Shown here piece after piece: positions 58,741-64,000 of a stretch of DNA of 64,000 bases. Source of the stretch: Taenia hydatigena. Its lineage: Eukaryota > Platyhelminthes > Cestoda > Cyclophyllidea > Taeniidae. The DNA lies in contig JADWOT020000006.1 of assembly GCA_036345935.2 (NCBI GenBank), positions 3,661,543 through 3,725,542 on the forward strand. Direction: 5' to 3'. The notes under the pieces are model-generated. The model ran no database searches. It was not told where the DNA came from and was given only the letters and a program-made list of their open reading frames with translations. The position numbers and the translations under genes are program-made. Each line of letters opens with the position of its first letter. The stretch's first letter is position 1.

Positions 58741-61700
58741 GCCCTGTAGAGTAACCGCTTATCTCTTACATGGAGATCTCGAATTCAGACCTAAAGCATT
58801 ACCTTATCGTCTTGCATGTCTCACCACTGCATTTTAAAAATAAAACTTTTCGACTCAAGAGGCAGCATTGAAGAAGTCTCTGGTGCAGTGCTTACCTCCT
58901 TAGGAAGCGCTTGTTTCCTCTTCTACCGTGATACAGCCAACCTGTAGTCATGCTGAAATAGATGAGGCTTGAGAGAGGGGTACAGCAAAAGCGCCATTTC
59001 GAGTAGTCTCTTACGTAGATAATGCGTTGACTGGTCTTTGTCAGACCTTTCATAGTCGTTCTTAGCTGTGCTAGGCATTAGAACCATATTATGAACCACC
59101 AGCTACCAATGTTTGCGATCACGCTTTCTTTTGGCTCTGCCAGGTCCCGCTTTTTTTGTAAGCATCGTAAAATTTGGCATTAACTTGTGGAGCACCGTAA
59201 AAGTAGTCCAAAAATGTAATCTTAACGTACAAAAAGGCTAATATGGATACCTCTGAGATGGTCTAGATGTCATACTGCTCCGGGAAGGCACAATGTTTGG
59301 GCCATTAGTGCCTGATAAACGCAATTTTTAAAGTAGCAAGCATTCCTGAAAAGTTTTGCGCATATATTTCCATCTTTCTCTAATAATATACCAAGTTGTG
59401 ATAAAATTCTCTTTGGTTTGAAAGTTCAATTAAATGGCTAAGATTTGTTATTTAGGTTAAAATATAGAAATTAAAGGTGGCGGCTTTGTAAAGAGCAGTT
59501 TGCCTACCTTTTCTAAAAAACGTTTTGTCAAGAGAAGTTTAATGAAAGAAAGTGGAAAGCGGCAGGCAACTATTTTTACGTAGCGGTGTGGTAAAAACTG
59601 TCCTTCTCTGAAATTATAGGCTTTAAGTGGTGCAACCCTCTACTTGTGAGCGCTTTGAATAATGCTGTTTAAACAGGATTATATGCTCTCCCAACCACAC
59701 TCGCTTGTGTCTAAGCAATCAAGAGAGAGGTGAGTACACGAATATCCCGTCAACTTTCCCTCCTCCCCGCAACGTATTATTTAGGGAGGAATATGTGGTT
59801 TCACTTACGCAGTTATTTCAATGAACAGTTTTGTTTGTCATGGAGTGACTTCAGGGAAGGTGAATGGTGATACGAACTATAATGGTATGAATGGTGCGAC
59901 GAAGATATCACTTTTTCCTGGCTTTTGTTGCTAAAAGTAACGCGCATCTCATTCTTCCCCCTCCCAATCACAAGTAGATTAATCGCTCAAAACATCTCCA
60001 CTCTCATACTAGCATTTTGAAGAAGGCTTTTTAAAGATGGAATGTTAGAATGGAGGAACTGTGATGCCTAGGTACTACTTCAGTTGTTTGCTTGACTCAA
60101 TTATACTCCTACTGGACGATCTGGCCTCCGGGCCAATTGCATTAGCTCATTCGTACTGTACCTTGGCGACACCCATTCAAGGGCGGTCTCACTCTCATTT
60201 TCTGTTTTCCACCGCAGCGCTCCACTGAGAACCGCATTAATTATGGTTAATGTCCCTCCGAAGAGCATGGAACGAGTTGTGATTACCTTGCGTCACTTTA
60301 GTGCTTACGATTGCTGCATGCTTCCACATTCTTCTTTTCTTTTTTTTTTATCCATCTTCCGCTGATTTGTCTCCAACTCGCAGTAGGAATAGCATTGAGC
60401 TTCTATCGTTTGCTAACTGGTATTCAGCAGAACAAACCTATTGGTCTCATGCAACTCCAAAGGCCAAATTAGGAAGTAGACAAGTAAATTAGATTCATTT
60501 GCACACCAAAGCTAAATTCATTTCCGGCTCAAGAACTAAAATTCACAGACTCATTTTAATGTCTCATATAATTGTTTGCCGAAAGAAGAGACAGCCTTTG
60601 TAGCAGCGACCTTCAACAAACCGTTTCTGTGAGCTAATGTAAACGCTAATATCCTCATTCAGAATTTGCCTCCAAAAGCAACTTCTACCGCAATATAATG
60701 ACTGTGAAGGCCCTGACTCAGCAAGCTAGTGTACGCTTCGATGAAACGAGGGTGTGAGAAGGAAAAACTTCATGCAATAGGTGGACTAAATTTAGAATCA
60801 TTGATTAAAATTTCATTTTACTCTGCTAATAAGTTTAGCAAAGTAATAAAAGGGAAACAATGGGGATTTGCTTAAACCTGCCATACTAAATGAGTGAATT
60901 TTATTATTTCGTACCCCATATGACTAGCTAAAAATCCATCTATGCATGTAAGAGATGCGTTGGATTATTTTTCTTGGCAATCAGTTGATCAAATCCAACT
61001 CTTTGACTGCTTGACTAACCGAACATTCTTTGACCTTTGTACGTGGCAGATCAAAGAAAAATAGTTGATGGCTAATCGCATCGTCAATCGAGACCCTAAA
61101 AGAATATTTATCAATAACATAGATTGAAAGTAATGAGAATGTAATATAAAAGTGAGCGGCAGAGTTTTGTTACTTGCATTTTCTTCAAGTGCACAGTCTT
61201 CGTGTAAAGCACCATCAAATCAGCACACTCAAAGTATCGTCTGCTTTCAGCAATGTGGTACGCTGATTTGTAAAGCTATGGAGATGGCATTTTGATTAGC
61301 GTTTTTGGTTCACAGTCAAAATATTACTAAAATAGGCCCATTCAACTCTCGACGACTAGTAGCTCAGTCAATGTTACACCCACGGAGTGACCAAATGCCT
61401 ACTCAACACCCACACAGACAGGGTAGCTTACTATCCAGAACTGTAGCCCTTTCTTTAGATACGTGTAGAAGTCCCATAGAACTCTGCTATGCTGCGTTAA
61501 ATGTAGAGGATGAAGTGTACACGCAATTGTAATGGAAGCGCTTTGATTTGAGGAAATGGGACCGAGAATCACTAGTTGGAGCTTAGATCATTTAACCGCG
61601 GTATCAAACCATAACGTCTTGCAATATGCTTTAATCATAATGTTTAGTTCATTCCTAAAATCCACCAAGAACCATCGAGTTCATGTCGGCATTTCTTTAT

Positions 61701-62110
61701 TCCTTGTGATTCTTAAATAAGGTATCATGTCGCATCACTTATTAGCTGGATTTACATCTTAAGTAGACAAAATAATCCATAGTTAATGTTCTAAGTTAGT
61801 GTAATACTTAAACCTGGCTCAGTAGCGCAGACGAGTACGGCGAGGTAATTTGCTATTTTACATTGTCAGGCGACTCAAGGCTTTATAGTCACCTAGTTTC
61901 TAAAGTTGCCTCCCTAAGACTTCTTCCAGTAAATGGTCAGTTTAGCAGTTATCGTCTAAAAGAGAAGCCAAACATGACAGCCTTTCTTTTGAGGTCCATT
62001 ACCGGGCGAAAAGAGCACAAGCTGGTCCTGTTTGAGTAGTGAGATCATTAATTTTTCTGAGCTAGAAAAGTAAGTATATCGTCTTACGACAACTATCAAT
62101 TCACTTACAC
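58741..62110. other. Non-coding stretch, not aligned
   Basis: No supported exon, RNA gene or mobile element. I could not align it with 42.9-44.9 kb or 15.9-18.1 kb by eye. A T-rich run is at about 60,331-60,350. Plus frames 60,301-60,492 and 61,305-61,532 are of chance length. Confidence 0.3.
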
Positions 62111-62119
62111 ATGACTCTG

Positions 62120-62240
62120 AGGTCTGACGTTATTTTGTGCCTCGTGAAGCGTAAATCCTCTCTATGCAGTCAGTCATTCACCAATTGCCTCCTCATGATT
62201 TCTCTGAGGGCAAAAAATGCGTTTAAATATTTACAGGGCT
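62120..62240. repeat. Anchor block, unit 3
   Basis: Very clear match to 45,300-45,430 and, more weakly, 23,281-23,400: GTGCCTCGTGAAGCGTAAAT against GTGCCTCATGAAGCGTAACT in unit 2. Confidence 0.6.
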
Positions 62241-63049
62241 AAATAACAATCAAGCAAAAAGAGTGTAGGAAAAACAAACCGGACTGTAATGAAGTTAACT
62301 AATTTGTGAGCATTTGCTTTGAAGCAAATTTCGAAATTATCGGCAACCATGTTTGCCCCACTAGGACTACGAATTCGGGTTGCGGCGTGTAGTGAAGCAG
62401 GTTAGCGGTGGAATACTGTCGACCTTTTTATTTCTAAGAACCACACTACTGATGTAGCACACAATTAATTGGTAATTTTTGATGCATCTCCTATAACGAG
62501 GATATCACACCGTTGTTTTAACTACTTTTTTGAAGAAAAAGGTTAACAGCTCATACATAGCCCTCAGTGCCGCTGTTCGCAGTGCTACCTGTTAAGTTCC
62601 TTCAAGAAAATTGTCACACACTTGTGCCTTTCTGCTTGGATTGGTTCATAAGAAGGGAATGCAGGCAAAAAAGAGGTGAAACGAGCAAAGAGAACGTCTC
62701 TTCATCACCCAAAGCCCAATATACTTAAATGTGTCGAGGACAAATAACGGGATCGAGAACGTGCGTTTTTTAGAAAGGTATCAGTTAAAAGGGACAAGCA
62801 GTATGTCGGAGACATCCAAGATTATTGACGGTCAATCTTACTGATGCACATTGCGCAATCCTCCCTTCCCGTCAACTTCAGCACTCGTATGCCATTATTC
62901 ACTGGTGCGTGCCAAACATTCCAATGCACCCAAATACAACTATGCAACGCTCATCCTTTTAGTGTGGACTTGCAATGCATAATTTCTAGCGTCTGATGGA
63001 CCCGTCTCCATAACTTATAATTCTCCGATAGACTTTATTGCTTGCTCGA

Positions 63050-63305
63050 CAGCCCACTTACTTATTTACCATCTTAAGGAAGAAGACTGTGTCATTCAGT
63101 GAAGAAGCAAATGCACTCCGCAAGCTTTGTAGGTAATCAAAAGGGTAAATGCGTCCCTCCCAACGGTAAAAAATTTGTTGCTTCTTTAGTTGGTTGCTTA
63201 ATTAATAGAGAAGTATTTAACTAGAATGTTCCCGCTGGGAGAAAAAATTGGTTTTCATTTGACCCTATGCCAATTAAGGTTAAATTGACTTCTAAAGCTG
63301 GTTTG
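63050..63305. repeat. Anchor block, unit 3
   Basis: 63,050-63,130 matches 24,068-24,150 and 46,519-46,600. 63,235-63,305 matches 24,220-24,290. Confidence 0.5.
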
Positions 63306-63391
63306 ACATGCGAGTGAGCTAGTAAAAAAGGATTATCAAAAGTAGCAAATCAAATAACGCTTTGAATTGGCGATGGCTCCGAATCAGTAGT

Positions 63392-63649
63392 CTAGTGGAC
63401 TGTCTCACAGTTGCATGGATGATGAGGAGTCATGAGAAACGGGGAATTAGCCATGCGTGACAAGTGGCTAGATGGAAGAGACTGGCTCACATGGTGATAG
63501 AGAACACGCACAATCATCGCTGTGTTAAAGGGTACCTGAATCTGGAAGACGAATTCACGAATATAGACGGAACCGGTAAATAACGAATAAACCGGTGGAT
63601 CGAAATCGAATGCGATCTGATCCATACTCAGATCTCCACTCGGATGCAA
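63392..63649 (-). other. 85-codon minus frame, best-preserved copy of a conserved segment
   Basis: ATG at 63,649, stop at 63,392. It reads DQIAFDFDPPVYSLFTGSVY, then a hydrophobic FVFQIQVPF and SHLSRMANSPFLMTP. Units 1 and 2 have relatives at 26,812-27,087 and 48,140-48,340. Codon composition is less AT-rich than most frames here (ACTCGGATGC, CGAAATCGAATGCG on the plus strand). Unknown family; possibly a real exon of a minus-strand gene. Confidence 0.28.
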
Positions 63650-64000
63650 AAATGGCGGTTCACTGGGATCAGCACTCCTTTTTGATGGTATCGCAGGTCA
63701 CCACCTCCACACATGCACTGTTATCGATGTTCGCAAGGAGACAAATCACTTCAACTCACATCACTTGGAATTAAAGTGTTTTTTTCTCACAAGGAACGAT
63801 TGTTTTTTTGTGGGCCATGCAGGCATGGAATCCATTTTGGCAGAATTTCGCAAAAATTGCTTCGAGCTAGGTTTTATTTATTTGTGAAAGTTGTGGATAA
63901 AGAATCGTAGGCTGCTGTTTGAGACGTATGGATGTGGCAAATAAACAGGATAGAATTGAACAGAAGTAACTCGAGACCCAAGTGCCTAGTCTTCTTAGTG

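Larger units (their letters stand above)
49671..64000 (+). repeat. Tandem unit 3 (shortest copy, ~14-15 kb)
   Basis: Third colinear copy. It covers nearly the whole unit in about half the length. Anchors to unit 2: 49,752 (28,486), 50,245 (28,950), 50,338 (29,041), 50,812 (29,485), 51,413 (30,126), 53,840 (37,892), 54,422 (38,508), 56,390 (40,575), 57,758 (41,750), 58,700 (42,840), 62,121 (45,301), 63,050 (46,519), 63,425 (48,140). The largest loss lies between 51.9 and 53.5 kb, where 5-7 kb present in the other copies is missing. A smaller loss lies between 63.1 and 63.4 kb. The right limit is the window edge. Confidence 0.55.

Noticed and set aside
1..64000. tRNA, rRNA or spliced-leader RNA genes
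   Set aside because: I looked for B-box-like GGTTCGA and rRNA-like runs and found no convincing set of paired elements. A tRNAscan or Infernal run would settle it.

Overview
This is eukaryotic, animal-type DNA of roughly 40% GC by eye. It has no operons and no dense coding. No open frame is longer than about what chance gives in 128 kb of single-strand sequence with a stop every ~18 codons (my rough estimate is ~160 codons; the longest seen is 159). The only confidently recognisable gene part is the last exon of a Ras-superfamily GTPase at 1727-1943 (+). It has a pyrimidine-rich acceptor, an ECSA (G5) box, a C-terminal CaaX box and AATAAA signals just downstream. A parasitic flatworm or similar invertebrate is my best guess for the source, but that is an impression, not something the sequence proves.

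The main feature is large-scale. The window is built from three diverged, head-to-tail, colinear copies of one long unit: about 1-28,350, 28,350-49,670 and 49,670-64,000. I matched them by eye through about twenty short anchors that keep their order and strand. Two-way examples: 4,930/32,305 and 15,476/42,463. Three-way examples (unit 1/2/3): 657/29,041/50,338; 1,147/29,485/50,812; 10,723/37,892/53,840; 11,534/38,508/54,422; 13,423/40,575/56,390; 14,811/41,750/57,758; 23,281/45,301/62,121; 24,068/46,519/63,050; 26,815/48,140/63,425. Anchors look roughly 60-70% identical, so the duplications are old. The units shrink from about 28 to 21 to 14-15 kb. Unit 3 has lost ~5-7 kb after the Ras-like exon, and unit 1 has ~4.8 kb extra near 18.2-23.0 kb. 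Unit 1 also has internal duplications (6.3/17.1 kb, 15.7/21.8 kb, 18.1/23.0 kb).

The Ras-like exon appears intact in unit 1 and as a wreck with an internal deletion in unit 3 (51,693-51,850). I did not find it convincingly in unit 2. Several other anchors carry short reading frames whose translations resemble each other between copies, on both strands. Most are broken in at least one copy, and I do not recognise their families. They may be decayed exons or plain non-coding similarity. A 98-codon minus-strand frame at 19,015-19,311 lies in the unit-1-specific segment. It has bacterial-looking composition and is a candidate for contamination or transfer. No tRNA, rRNA, CRISPR array, LTR or autonomous transposon was recognised. 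Paired CA tracts recur at the same place in all three units.
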